From Leucobacter rhizosphaerae (GTDB lineage Bacteria; Actinomycetota; Actinomycetes; Actinomycetales; Microbacteriaceae): a stretch of DNA of 64,000 nucleotides. This document shows positions 1-9,124 of the stretch, in pieces (the first letter of the stretch is position 1; each line of letters starts with the position of its first letter). Location: contig NZ_CP095043.1 of NCBI RefSeq assembly GCF_022919175.1, forward strand, positions 1,426,001 through 1,490,000. Direction: 5' to 3'. Below the pieces are notes generated by a model. That model saw nothing but the letters and a program-made list of their open reading frames with translations, had not been told where the DNA came from and did not search any database. Made by a program: the position numbers and the translations under genes.

Positions 1-210
1 GCCCTCGGAGAGTTCGCGCGCGATCTCCTCCTGCACCTCCGCGCGGTACGCGTTGCGGCGAAGGCGCGAGACGAGGTTGAAGCCCAGCACGATGATCGCG
101 ACCGCGATCAGACCGGTGAAGACGAAGCCCTCCCAGCCCGGTGTGACCTGATTCGGGTCGAACTCCGCCTGCTCCTCGGCGAACCGACCCACAACACCCA
201 ACAGATTCAC
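1..210 (-). CDS. small single-pass membrane protein, 3' end outside window
   Basis: Seventy codons are visible, reading from a GTG at 208-210 leftwards off the window edge. After a short acidic N-terminus (AEEQAEFDPNQ) comes one hydrophobic helix of about 20 residues (around residues 29-49, GFVFTGLIAVAIIVLGFNLV), then a basic stretch with RLRRNAYR. This suggests a single-span inner membrane protein with a cytoplasmic C-terminus. Its GTG overlaps the mca stop (GTGA), and a GAGGAGG Shine-Dalgarno sequence lies inside the end of mca, so the two are translationally coupled. I do not recognise a family and assign no function. Confidence 0.6.
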   Translation of the reverse strand, partial: MNLLGVVGRFAEEQAEFDPNQVTPGWEGFVFTGLIAVAIIVLGFNLVSRLRRNAYRAEVQEEIARELSEG

Positions 211-1079
211 GCGGTTTCCTCCTCAGTGATGCCCTGGAACAGGTCGGCCTCGAACTCGCTCGTCGCCACCCGCGACGCCGCGAGCCGGTAGTCCTCGAAC
301 GGCCACGCCTCGCGCTGCAGCTCGTTCGGCCAGAAGAAGAACGGGCTGTCGGGCGGCACCTGGCTCGCGTGCGCCCGCAGCGCCTCGTCGCGCTGGTCGA
401 AGAACCGGCCGACGTCGATCTTCGCCGTGCCCCGGTACGCCCGCCGCGACATCCACTCGCGCATCTCGGCGAACTGCTCGATCAGCGGCGAGTTCGGCTC
501 GTGGTCGAGCAGCCACTGGTAGACCGTGCCCACGCGCTCGGCGTTGAAGATCTCCTCGTAGTACATCTTCTTCATGGCCCACGGCTGCCCCGCATCGGGA
601 TAGCTCTCGGCATCGCCCGAGCGCTCCCACGCGATGCGGCTGATCTCGTGGCAGCGGATGTGATCGGGGTGCGGGTAGCCGCCCTGCTCGTTGTAGGTGA
701 TCATGACGTGCGGGCGGAACTCGCGGATGAGCCGCACGAGCGGCTCCGCGGAGACCTCGGCCGGGATCGCGGCGAAGGATCCCTCCGGCACCGGATCGCC
801 CTCGTCGGGCAGCCCCGAGTCCTGGTAGCCCAGCCAGCGGTGCTCGAACCCGATGATGTCGCGGGCTCGGCTCATCTCATCGCGCCGCAGCCCGGCGAGA
901 TCCCGCCGGCTCTTCGGATTCCGCGCGACCAGCTCGTTGAGCACGTCGCCGCGCTCGCCGCCGGTGCAGCTCACGATCATGACCTCCGCACCCCGGTCGA
1001 GGTAGTGGGCGTACGTCGCAGCACCCTTGCTGGACTCGTCGTCGGGGTGGGCATGCACCGCGATCAGCCTGAGCGTCAT
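207..1079 (-). CDS. mca: mycothiol S-conjugate amidase (Mca)
   Basis: Mca is a zinc-dependent cytosolic amidase of the MshB/PIG-L deacetylase family. It cleaves mycothiol S-conjugates into a mercapturic acid for export plus GlcN-Ins, and so detoxifies electrophiles. The 290-residue product starts MTLRLIAVHAHPDDESSKG. The AHPDDE motif (residues 9-14) and a later HPDH supply the zinc ligands and catalytic acid. An upstream ATG would add 16 residues, but the ATG at 1077-1079 has an AAAGGA ribosome site and matches the family start. The divergent DUF4307 gene and greA give the same neighbourhood as in mycobacteria. It is evidence that the organism makes mycothiol. Confidence 0.93.
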   Translation of the reverse strand: MTLRLIAVHAHPDDESSKGAATYAHYLDRGAEVMIVSCTGGERGDVLNELVARNPKSRRDLAGLRRDEMSRARDIIGFEHRWLGYQDSGLPDEGDPVPEGSFAAIPAEVSAEPLVRLIREFRPHVMITYNEQGGYPHPDHIRCHEISRIAWERSGDAESYPDAGQPWAMKKMYYEEIFNAERVGTVYQWLLDHEPNSPLIEQFAEMREWMSRRAYRGTAKIDVGRFFDQRDEALRAHASQVPPDSPFFFWPNELQREAWPFEDYRLAASRVATSEFEADLFQGITEEETA

Positions 1080-1164
1080 CCGCGTCCTTTCACAAGTGCC
1101 TCCCGGAAGATCCCGATACGCTGGCACAGGCCACTAGTTTAGCCAGTTCACATCGGAGGTTCCC

Positions 1165-1620
1165 GTGTCGGAGGACACCCCCTCGGCATCGCCGGTCGCG
1201 GCGCCCGCGGACCGCGCGGCGGCCCCGCCGGCGCAGACCCTCGAGGATCGGTACCGCACCGGGAGCAAGCGCCGCTTCGACCGCACGTTCGCGTGGAGCG
1301 CCGTCGGAGTGCTCGTGCTGGCGGGCATCGGGTTCCTGGTGTTCAGCGGGTGGCAGACCACCAATCAGGTGTCGGCGCAGGACATCGGCTACACGAAGAC
1401 GGGCGAGCTCACCCTCGACATGAAGTTCGAGGTGACCGCCCCGGCGCAGACCCCGGTCGCGTGCGCCATCGAAGCGCTCAACACGTCGAAGGCGACCGTC
1501 GGCTGGACGATCGTCGAGCTGCCGGTGACCGACGAGCGCACGACCGTCGTGACGACCCCGCTGCACACGACCACCCCGGCGACCGCCGTCACGGCGAAGG
1601 AGTGCTGGATCCTGGAGTGA
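1165..1620 (+). CDS. DUF4307 domain membrane protein
   Basis: A 151-residue protein with a 38-residue Ala/Pro-rich cytoplasmic N-terminus containing the DRYRTG motif typical of DUF4307. One transmembrane helix follows (about residues 46-68), then a roughly 85-residue extracytoplasmic domain with two cysteines (in VACAIEALN and the C-terminal ECWILE). The GTG start has a GGAGG at 1155-1159. It is divergent from mca and precedes greA, as in Mycobacterium (Rv1081c). The function of DUF4307 is unknown; the context only suggests a conserved envelope protein. Confidence 0.85.
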   Translation: MSEDTPSASPVAAPADRAAAPPAQTLEDRYRTGSKRRFDRTFAWSAVGVLVLAGIGFLVFSGWQTTNQVSAQDIGYTKTGELTLDMKFEVTAPAQTPVACAIEALNTSKATVGWTIVELPVTDERTTVVTTPLHTTTPATAVTAKECWILE

Positions 1621-1777
1621 GCGGGTCGGGATCCGGCCCGGGCCCCGACATGCGCGCCCGAATGCGGGCGTCTCAGCGTGTCGCTGGTATCCTGAAACTC
1701 AGCGCCCTGACTTGGTTGGGGCGTTGCGCTTATCCCCCGCGCGACCCGTCGCGCACACGCCGAAACGAGGATCGACC

Positions 1778-2263
1778 ATGGCCGAGCCGACACAGACCTG
1801 GCTGACGCAGGACGCTTACGACCGCCTCAAGGGCGAGCTCGACGAGCTCACCGGGGCCGGACGCAAGGACATCGCCGCGCGCATCGAGGCCGCCCGCGAA
1901 GAGGGCGACCTCAAGGAGAACGGCGGCTATCACGCGGCCAAGGACGAGCAGGGCAAGATGGAGGCGCGCATCCGCGACCTGGAGTCGCTGCTCAAGCACG
2001 CGGTCATCGGCGAGGTGCCCGAGGCTCACGGTGTGGTCGAGATCGGCACGGTCATCACGGCGGAGCTCTTCGGCGACGAGGAGCGCTTCCTGCTCGGGAG
2101 CCGCGAGCTGGCCGACGGCTCCGACCTCGACGTCTACAGCGCGGAGAGCCCGCTCGGCGCCGCGATCCTCGGCCTCAACGTCGGTGACGAGGCCAGCTAC
2201 CTCGCGCCCAACGGCAACGAGATCGCCGTCAAGATTCTCGCCGTCGACACCTACGCGCGCTGA
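1778..2263 (+). CDS. greA: transcription elongation factor GreA
   Basis: GreA binds the RNA polymerase secondary channel and stimulates cleavage of backtracked transcripts. The 161-residue protein has the two expected parts. The N-terminal coiled coil carries the acidic tip EEGDLKENGGYHAAK, with the conserved D/E pair, and the C-terminal FKBP-like domain ends in GNEIAVKILAV. The ATG at 1778 has ACGAGG 7 nt upstream; an in-frame ATG at 1712 lacks a ribosome site and would add residues unlike the family. The 157-nt upstream region contains TATCCT at about 1687, a possible -10 element. Confidence 0.94.
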   Translation: MAEPTQTWLTQDAYDRLKGELDELTGAGRKDIAARIEAAREEGDLKENGGYHAAKDEQGKMEARIRDLESLLKHAVIGEVPEAHGVVEIGTVITAELFGDEERFLLGSRELADGSDLDVYSAESPLGAAILGLNVGDEASYLAPNGNEIAVKILAVDTYAR

Positions 2264-2272
2264 GGCACGGCG

Positions 2273-3133
2273 TCAGGCCGTCGCCTCGACCCAGATGTCG
2301 ACGCCGAGCTTGACGATCAGCACGCCCACCACGCAGAGGAAGAGCACGCGGACGAACCGGGATCCTCGCGCGATCGCCATGCGCGAGCCGAGCAGGCTGC
2401 CGAGGATGTTCGCCGCGCCCATCACGAGCCCGAGCGGCCAGATCACGGCGCCGATCGGAATGAAGAACAGCAGCGCGCCGACGTTCGTGGCGAAGTTCAC
2501 GATCTTCGCCTTCGCGCTGGCGCGCAGAAAATCGTAGCCGAGCAGCCCCACGAGCGAGATCACGAGGAACGTGCCGGTGCCGGGGCCGAGCAGCCCGTCG
2601 TAGAACCCGATCACGGCGCCGATGGCCGCGGCGATCACGAGGTGACGTCTGCCCCGGAACCGCAGGCTCGTCACGGCGCCGAGCGACGGCCGCACCAGCG
2701 TGATGATCGCGACGGTGAGCAGCGCCACCACGATGATCGGTTTGAAGACCGCGGCCGGGAGGAACGCCGCGAGCGACGCGCCGCCGAACGAGCCGAGCAG
2801 CGCGATCGCGGCCATGGGTATGACCGTGCGCAGACTCGGCCGCACCCGGCGGGCGAACGTGACGCTGCTCGTGGCGGTGCCGAACACGGAGGCGAGTTTG
2901 TTGGTCGCAAGGGCCTGCAGCGGGGTCATCCCGGGCACGAGCAGGAGGGACGGGAGCTGCAGCAGGCCGCCGCCGCCGACCACCGCGTCGATCCACCCCG
3001 CGGCGAAGGCCGCGAGCAACAGGAGCCCGAGCACTCCCCAGTCCATGTCGTGCGGCAGCAGTTCCATCGCTCCGACGGTATCCATCGGCGCGACTGCGTG
3101 CAACACGGCGGCCGAGCCGGCGCCCATCAGCAC
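2273..3133 (-). CDS. TauE/SafE family sulfite/anion exporter-like permease
   Basis: An integral membrane protein with about eight hydrophobic segments. The family signature appears early (AGWIDAVVGGGGLLQLPSLL), followed by ATNKLASVFGT and the second-half repeat GFYDGLLGPGTGTF. TauE/SafE proteins are thought to export sulfite, sulfoacetate or related anions; the substrate here cannot be read. Start choice is uncertain. GTG at 3131-3133 has the best ribosome site (GAGGGGG), whereas ATG at 3065-3067 (MELLPHDMDW) fits the usual family length. It lies 59 bp downstream of gluD on the same strand, so read-through from the glu operon is possible. Confidence 0.8.
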   Translation of the reverse strand: MLMGAGSAAVLHAVAPMDTVGAMELLPHDMDWGVLGLLLLAAFAAGWIDAVVGGGGLLQLPSLLLVPGMTPLQALATNKLASVFGTATSSVTFARRVRPSLRTVIPMAAIALLGSFGGASLAAFLPAAVFKPIIVVALLTVAIITLVRPSLGAVTSLRFRGRRHLVIAAAIGAVIGFYDGLLGPGTGTFLVISLVGLLGYDFLRASAKAKIVNFATNVGALLFFIPIGAVIWPLGLVMGAANILGSLLGSRMAIARGSRFVRVLFLCVVGVLIVKLGVDIWVEATA

Positions 3134-3192
3134 CGAAACCCCCTCGCCGACGACGTGTCGAGGAGGGGGTCCGGGTGCAGACGATCGAGCAT

Positions 3193-4131
3193 CTAGCGGT
3201 CGGCTCGCGGCCCGTCGCCCTGCGTCGCGATGACCTCCGTGACGGTGCCCTGCTCGTGCAGGCGGGGGTCGCCCGGCTGCACGGGAACCGTCGTGGTGGT
3301 GGTCACGGCGCCGCCGCCCTTGGCGCGCGGGTTCTTCCGCATGCGGATGTCGAGCCACTTCGCGATCCCCGAGAGGATCAGGCACATGACGATGTAGATG
3401 CCGCCGATGACAAACGCCGACTGCAGGAGCGGCCGCCCGAACTCGACGTTGCTGCTGAGCTGCTTCGCCAAGTACAGCAGCTCGGGGTAGGTGATGATGA
3501 AGCCGAGCGCGGTGTCCTTCATCGTGACCACGAGCTGGGCCACGATCACGGGGAGCATCGCCCGAATCGCCTGCGGCAGCAGGATGAGCCGCATCACGCC
3601 GCTCTTGCGGAGGCCGATCGCGTACCCGGCTTCCTTCTGGCCGCGTGGCAGGGACTCGATGCCGGCGCGGAGCGCCTCGGCGAGCACCGATCCGTTGTAC
3701 ACGACGAGCGCGATGACGACGGCCCAGTAGGGCTCCATCTTCACGCCGATCGACGGCAGACCGTAGTACAGGAGCATCATCATGACGAGCACGGGGACCG
3801 CGCGGAAGATCTCGGTGACCCCCATGAACGGGACGCGGACCGCCCGATGGTCGGAGAGCCGCCCGATCGCGAGCACGAACCCGAGCACGATGCTGAGCAC
3901 ACCCGCGACGGCGAACGCGGCGAGCGTCTTGCCGAGCGCCTGAAGGATCTGCACCCAGATCGTGGAGTAGGTGAACAGTCCCCACTTCTGCGCGGAGAAC
4001 TGGCCGGAGAGGGAGAGTCGGTAGACCAGGAACCCCACGACTGCAGCCACCACCGCGACGGTGAGCACCGCGATGATGCGGTTGCGGGCGATCGCTCTCG
4101 GTCCGGGAACGTCGTACAGCACGGAAGTCAT
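3193..4131 (-). CDS. gluD: glutamate-type ABC transporter permease (GluD-like)
   Basis: Second membrane subunit of a polar amino-acid (HAAT) importer. The 312-residue protein has an extended N-terminus with one helix, then a loop, then the permease core. The core carries the EAA-type coupling motif (EALRAGIESLPRGQKEAG), which docks on the ATPase, and the family pattern IFRAVPVLV. The start is set by an ATGA overlap with gluC (4128-4131). The Lys/Thr-rich C-terminal tail after residue about 270 is cytoplasmic and non-conserved. Order A-B-C-D and subunit sizes match the glutamate uptake system of Corynebacterium. Specificity for glutamate is inferred from homology and gene order. Confidence 0.88.
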   Translation of the reverse strand: MTSVLYDVPGPRAIARNRIIAVLTVAVVAAVVGFLVYRLSLSGQFSAQKWGLFTYSTIWVQILQALGKTLAAFAVAGVLSIVLGFVLAIGRLSDHRAVRVPFMGVTEIFRAVPVLVMMMLLYYGLPSIGVKMEPYWAVVIALVVYNGSVLAEALRAGIESLPRGQKEAGYAIGLRKSGVMRLILLPQAIRAMLPVIVAQLVVTMKDTALGFIITYPELLYLAKQLSSNVEFGRPLLQSAFVIGGIYIVMCLILSGIAKWLDIRMRKNPRAKGGGAVTTTTTVPVQPGDPRLHEQGTVTEVIATQGDGPRADR

Positions 4132-4784
4132 CGGACGATCCTCCACTTCTTCTCAAGGCGGTTCTGGATGAAACTCAGGATCAGGACGAGCACCACGAAC
4201 ACCGCGGCGACCCAGAGCAGGACCTCCATCGGGCTGCCCGGGCGGCCCGCCGCATCGTTGATCGTCGCACGCAGAGCGGCCAGTTCGGCGACCGAGAAGC
4301 CCGCGGCCACCGTCGTGTTCTTGAGCAGTGCGATGAACACGCTCATCATCGGCGGCACGACCGAGCGGAAGGCCTGCGGCAGCACCACGAGCCCCATGAC
4401 CTGGCCGAACGGCAGCCCGATGGCGCGCGCGGCCTCGGCCTGCCCCACCGGCACGGTGTTGATGCCCGCACGGAGCACCTCGGCGACGTAGGTCGCCGTG
4501 TAGATCCCGATCGCGAGAATGCCGAGGAGGAGTGTGCTCACCTTCGGCAGCCCGAGCGCGGGGTACCCCAGCACGAAGAAGAAGAAGACGAGCGTCAGCG
4601 GGGTGTTCCGGATGATGTTCACGTAGACGGTGCCGACACCGCGTGCGATCGGCACCGGCGAGACGCGCATGGCGCCCACGATGATGCCGAGCACCAGCGC
4701 GATCGCGCCGCCCCCGAAGAACACCAGCAGGGTGTTCTTGATAGCGGTTCCCCAGAGATCGAGGTTCCCGAAGATGACGTCCAT
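4128..4784 (-). CDS. gluC: glutamate-type ABC transporter permease (GluC-like)
   Basis: First membrane subunit of the importer, 218 residues. The N-terminal half carries the HAAT family pattern (GTAIKNTLLVFFGGG and YVNIIRNTPLTLVFFF). The coupling loop is EVLRAGINTVPVGQAEAARAIG, shared with GluD. Roughly five membrane spans are visible. The ribosome site GGAGAGGA lies 7 nt before the ATG. It is separated from gluB by a strong hairpin (4810-4846) and overlaps gluD by 4 nt, so permease subunits are made together and probably at a lower level than the binding protein. Confidence 0.9.
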   Translation of the reverse strand: MDVIFGNLDLWGTAIKNTLLVFFGGGAIALVLGIIVGAMRVSPVPIARGVGTVYVNIIRNTPLTLVFFFFVLGYPALGLPKVSTLLLGILAIGIYTATYVAEVLRAGINTVPVGQAEAARAIGLPFGQVMGLVVLPQAFRSVVPPMMSVFIALLKNTTVAAGFSVAELAALRATINDAAGRPGSPMEVLLWVAAVFVVLVLILSFIQNRLEKKWRIVR

Positions 4785-4809
4785 ACGTCATTCCTCTCCT
4801 GTGTGAGAG

Positions 4810-4846
4810 CTCCGGGGCGGGCCGCGTGGGCGGCGCCGCCCCGGAG
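4810..4846 (-). terminator. intra-operon hairpin between gluB and gluC
   Basis: Perfect 11-bp inverted repeat: CTCCGGGGCGG at 4810-4820 and CCGCCCCGGAG at 4836-4846, with a GC-rich 15-nt loop. It begins just after the gluB stop on the transcribed strand. No T-tract follows. It may act as partial terminator or as a 3' stabiliser of the gluAB message, giving more binding protein than permease. Confidence 0.7.
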
Positions 4847-4857
4847 ATCGTCAGCGA

Positions 4858-5751
4858 TTAGTAAGCATCCACCTCGGGCTGCTCGATCGTGATGCCGGAG
4901 TTGCCGAGGTTCTCATCGAAGATCGCCTGCCACTCGTCACCACCATCGGTGAACAGATCGTTGATGTGGGTGCGGAGCACGTCATCGCCCTTCGGCAGAC
5001 CGACGCCGTAGAGCTCCTCGGTGAGCAGCGGGCCCGTGGTGACCATCAGGTTGTCCGGATCCTGCGCGGCGTAGCCGATGAGGATCGCCTGGTCGGTCGT
5101 GACCGCGTCCACCTGGCCGTTGACGAGGCTCTCGACGCATGCCGAGTAGAGATCGAACTCCTGGGTCTTGATGCCCGGGAAGTTCTCCTTGATGTTCTGG
5201 ATCGGCGTCGAGCCGGTCGCCGAGCACACGGTCTTGCCCTCGAGCTCCTCGAGCGACTGGTAGTCCTCGCCGCCGTTCTTCACGAGCAGACCCTGGCCGG
5301 TCACGAAGTACGGCCCTGCGAAGTCGATGTCCGCCTTCCGCTTGTCGTTGATGGAGTAGGTGCCGACGTAGTAGTCGATGTCGCCGTTCACGATCGCCTG
5401 CTCGCGGTTCGCGGAGGCGATCGCCTTGTACTCGATGTTCTCCTCGTCGAAGCCGAGGGAGCCGGCGATCCAGCGGGCGACGTCGACGTCGAAGCCGCTG
5501 CGCTCGTTGGTGACGTTGTCGAGGTAGCCGAGGCCGGGCTGATCTTCCTTGACGCCGATGACGACCTTGCCGCGCTCCTGCATCTTGTCGAACGTGGGGC
5601 TGCCCTCGAGCGCCACACCCTCGGCGACCTCAGCGGTGACGGGCTCGCCGCCGCCCTCGGGGTCGGAGGGGCTGCCGCTGTTGCACCCCGTCAGTGTCAG
5701 CGCGGCGGCGGCGAGGAAGCCGACCGCGGCGAGGGATTTCGTGAAACGCAT
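4858..5751 (-). CDS. gluB: glutamate-binding lipoprotein of ABC transporter (GluB-like)
   Basis: Extracellular solute-binding protein of family 3, 297 residues. The N-terminus is a lipoprotein signal (MRFTKSLAAVGFLAAAALTL) with lipobox LTGC, so Cys23 would be lipidated. The family-3 signature follows at the ligand-binding cleft (GFDVDVARWIAGSLG), with later motifs YVGTYSINDKRKADIDFAGPY and TDQAILIGY typical of glutamate/aspartate binding. The start has AAGGGA 8 nt upstream. Two cysteines in the mature domain (VCSATGST and SACVESL) probably form a disulfide, as in related binding proteins. It delivers substrate to GluCD. Confidence 0.9.
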   Translation of the reverse strand: MRFTKSLAAVGFLAAAALTLTGCNSGSPSDPEGGGEPVTAEVAEGVALEGSPTFDKMQERGKVVIGVKEDQPGLGYLDNVTNERSGFDVDVARWIAGSLGFDEENIEYKAIASANREQAIVNGDIDYYVGTYSINDKRKADIDFAGPYFVTGQGLLVKNGGEDYQSLEELEGKTVCSATGSTPIQNIKENFPGIKTQEFDLYSACVESLVNGQVDAVTTDQAILIGYAAQDPDNLMVTTGPLLTEELYGVGLPKGDDVLRTHINDLFTDGGDEWQAIFDENLGNSGITIEQPEVDAY

Positions 5752-5819
5752 GATGTGTCCCTTTCGGTGTTCGGAAGCTCGGACGGTGGGGGCACCGGCC
5801 GAACGGTGGTGGAACTGGA

Positions 5820-6566
<747 letters not shown>

Positions 6567-6761
6567 GATCTCTCCACCTCTGGGTCATGGCCCGGAATGC
6601 GAACGGTGCATCACGGGATCTGGGGCTGTCTGCAACGATCCACGCTGCGCGGAGCCACCTGCGAGGCGACGTTCAACGCTGAATCGATCTGCCCCATGGT
6701 AGGAACGGGAGTGCCACCCTGTCGCGCGTCTTGAGCGTTTCTTGAGACTCGGATCGGGCAC
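6567..6761. promoter_or_regulatory. leader/promoter region of the glu operon
   Basis: 195 bp between the gluA start and the end of the TAXI gene, both on the minus strand. CTTGAG occurs twice at 6733-6752, and a TACCAT hexamer on the minus strand (about 6697-6702) could be a -10 element. No convincing -35 or operator was found, and there is no clear terminator for the TAXI operon. Confidence 0.3.
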
Positions 6762-7751
6762 TCAGCGGCGGGCGTCGCGGTAGTACTGCACCGCTCCGTC
6801 GTGCAGATCCATCGGCCCGGTGAAGATCGCCTGCCGTCGATCGAGCAGCTCCGCGGCGGCGACCTGCCGCGCGATCGTCGGGCGCTGCTCGAAGAGCGTC
6901 CGCGTGATGTCGGTGACGAGATCCTTCGGGGTGTCCCGCGCCACGATCAGGTAGTTCGGCACGGTCATGGTGGCCGTCGGGATCTCGACCCCGTAGGTGC
7001 CGACGGGGAAGTCGGCGATCCGGTACACCCCGGCGTGCCCCGCATTGACGCGCTCGACCGTGTCCACGCCGATGGGGAGGAGGCGGATCGGCATCTCCTC
7101 CCCCAGCTCGACGATGCCCGGCGTCGGGAGGCCGCCGACCCAGAAGAAGCCGTCGATCTCGCCGCTCTGCAGCGCCTCGATCGAGTCGCCGAGCCCGAGC
7201 TCCGGATTGTCCAGCCGATCCAGCGGGACGTCCGACGAGGCGAGCACGCGGGTCGCGATGACCTGGACGCCCGAGTCCGGGGCCCCGAGCGAGACGCGAT
7301 GGTCCGCCAGGTCGGAGATGTCGCGGATGTCGGAGTCCGCCGGCACCACGATGTGGACGTACTCGTCGTACACCCGCGCGATCGCCTCCACCGGGAGCGG
7401 ATCGGCGAACTCGCCCCGGCCGGCCACCGCATCTGCCGCCGTGTCGCCCTGGGCGAAGCCGACGAGTGCCCGACCGTCGCCGACGCGGTTCAGGTTGTCG
7501 ACCGAGCCGTGGGTCTCGGCGACGGAGATGTCGAGACCCAGCTGCGCGTGCAGCACCGACGCGAGCTCGCCGCCGTAGCTGTAGTAGACGCCCGTCGTGC
7601 CGCCGCCCGCGATCTGGCGCCGTGCGTCCCCCGGGGCGGACGGCCCGGCGCAGGCGCCGAGGCCCACCGCCGCGGCCAGGAGGAGCGCTGCGGCGGCCAC
7701 GGCACGCGATCGGCCGCGCACGCGTCGGCGTTCGCGGCACGCGGCGCTCAC
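6762..7751 (-). CDS. TAXI family TRAP-type solute-binding lipoprotein
   Basis: A 329-residue secreted receptor of the TAXI (TRAP-associated extracytoplasmic immunogenic) family. The family opening is GGGTTGVYYSYGG directly after a lipoprotein signal with lipobox LGAC (Cys34). Other family features are ETHGSVDNLNRVGDG, GFAQGDTAADAV and a late LYNYLI-like segment (VPNYLIVA). The GTG start overlaps the kinase stop (GTGA), giving one operon of response regulator, kinase, receptor. No TRAP permease (DctM/DctQM) lies in the window. It may serve a distant permease, or act as the ligand sensor for the adjacent kinase; the second idea is inference from gene order. Confidence 0.85.
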   Translation of the reverse strand: MSAACRERRRVRGRSRAVAAAALLLAAAVGLGACAGPSAPGDARRQIAGGGTTGVYYSYGGELASVLHAQLGLDISVAETHGSVDNLNRVGDGRALVGFAQGDTAADAVAGRGEFADPLPVEAIARVYDEYVHIVVPADSDIRDISDLADHRVSLGAPDSGVQVIATRVLASSDVPLDRLDNPELGLGDSIEALQSGEIDGFFWVGGLPTPGIVELGEEMPIRLLPIGVDTVERVNAGHAGVYRIADFPVGTYGVEIPTATMTVPNYLIVARDTPKDLVTDITRTLFEQRPTIARQVAAAELLDRRQAIFTGPMDLHDGAVQYYRDARR

Positions 7752-9121
7752 GGCGTGCCCCCCGGCAGGTGGAGCGCGACGCGGAGACCGCCGTCGCCCG
7801 GATCGGAGATGCGCAGCGCCCCGTTCAGGGTTTCGAGGAGATCGTGCGCGATGGCGAGACCGAGCCCCGACCCCGGCACGTTCTGATCCCGCGTGCTGCG
7901 CCAGAATCTGCTCGTCACCCGCTCGAACTCCTCGGGGTCGAGTCCGGGGCCGCGATCCCGAACCGCGATCACCCGTTCCTCGCCGTCGTGTCGCACCGTC
8001 ACCTCGACCGTCGTGCCGGCCGGGGCGAACTTCACGGCGTTGTCGATCACCGCGTCGAGCGCGCTCTCGACGGAGGTGCGGTCGGTGAGCGAGTGCACGC
8101 CCGCGTCGCGATGCACCGCGAGCTCGATGCCGGCCCGGGCGGCGACGTCTTCCCACGCGCCCACCCGATCCGCGGCGAGCTCTCCGAGGTCGACCACCGC
8201 AAATGCGGAGTCCGTCTGCCCGGTCCGTGCCACGTTGAGGAGCGTCTCGAGGATCCGCGACATCCGCCGCCCCTCCTCGCGCGTCTTCTCGACCTCGTCG
8301 TCCCACGTGGGGTCGAGCCCGGTCGACAGGTACTCCACGCGCATGAGCAGCGCCCCGAGCGGGTTGCGCAGCTCGTGCGACGCGTTCATCGCGAACTCCT
8401 GCTGGCGGGACATGGTCCGCTCGATCTCCTCGGCCATCTGGTTGAAGACGCGGATCATGCGCTGCATCTCGGGCGGACCGGTGTCGTCGGCGATCCGCGC
8501 GTCCATCTCCCCGTGCTCGATCGCCTCCATCGCGCGGTCGACTCGCAGCATGGGCCGGAGCACCCAGTTCGCGAGTCGCGTCACCGCGACGAAGAGCAGC
8601 CCGATGATGAGCGCGAACACCGCGACGAGCGACGACCAGTGCGCGAAGATCTCGCCACGCGGGGTATCGGCGCTCGCGGAGATCGAGACCGCACCGATCA
8701 CGTTGCCGTCGTCGAAGACCGGCTCCACCGTCAGCGTTTTCCCGTACGACCAGGGCAGCACCGGTGACACGGGATCGCTCCGGCGCCCCGACAGCGCGAG
8801 GCCGACCAGCTCGGCCATCTCCTCATCCGCGGCCTCGGGATTCGACTCGCCCGAGGCCCAGAGCGCACCCGAGCGGTCGAACACCGAGATGCGGGTGCCG
8901 TAGAGCTCGCTATAGCGGCGCATCTCGTCCTCCACCACCTCCGGGCTTCCGACCCGCAGCGCCTGGCGCGCGCCGGTGAGGAAGTAGCCGAGATCCCCGA
9001 GCTGCTGCGTCGCCACCTCCTGCTGGATGCTGCGGGCGACGCTCCAGGCGTACGCCCCGCCGAGTGCGAGCAGGATCACGGTCATCGGCACCAGAAAGAC
9101 GATGATGAGCCGGGTGCGCAC
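7748..9121 (-). CDS. membrane sensor histidine kinase
   Basis: A 457-residue kinase. Helix 1 is at residues 5-27, an extracytoplasmic sensor domain runs about 30-160 (with FDRSGALWASGES, PAS/dCACHE-like), helix 2 is at 164-183, then a HAMP. The H-box is NASHELRNPLG with phospho-acceptor His249. N, D, G1 and G2 boxes follow (VIDNAVKFAP, DRGPGLD, GSGLGLAIAHD). GTG start 3 bp after the regulator gene. It phosphorylates the OmpR-type regulator encoded upstream. Coupling to the TAXI lipoprotein suggests sensing of the same carboxylate or amino-acid-like ligand, but the signal is unknown. Confidence 0.88.
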   Translation of the reverse strand: MRTRLIIVFLVPMTVILLALGGAYAWSVARSIQQEVATQQLGDLGYFLTGARQALRVGSPEVVEDEMRRYSELYGTRISVFDRSGALWASGESNPEAADEEMAELVGLALSGRRSDPVSPVLPWSYGKTLTVEPVFDDGNVIGAVSISASADTPRGEIFAHWSSLVAVFALIIGLLFVAVTRLANWVLRPMLRVDRAMEAIEHGEMDARIADDTGPPEMQRMIRVFNQMAEEIERTMSRQQEFAMNASHELRNPLGALLMRVEYLSTGLDPTWDDEVEKTREEGRRMSRILETLLNVARTGQTDSAFAVVDLGELAADRVGAWEDVAARAGIELAVHRDAGVHSLTDRTSVESALDAVIDNAVKFAPAGTTVEVTVRHDGEERVIAVRDRGPGLDPEEFERVTSRFWRSTRDQNVPGSGLGLAIAHDLLETLNGALRISDPGDGGLRVALHLPGGTP

Positions 9122-9124
9122 GGG

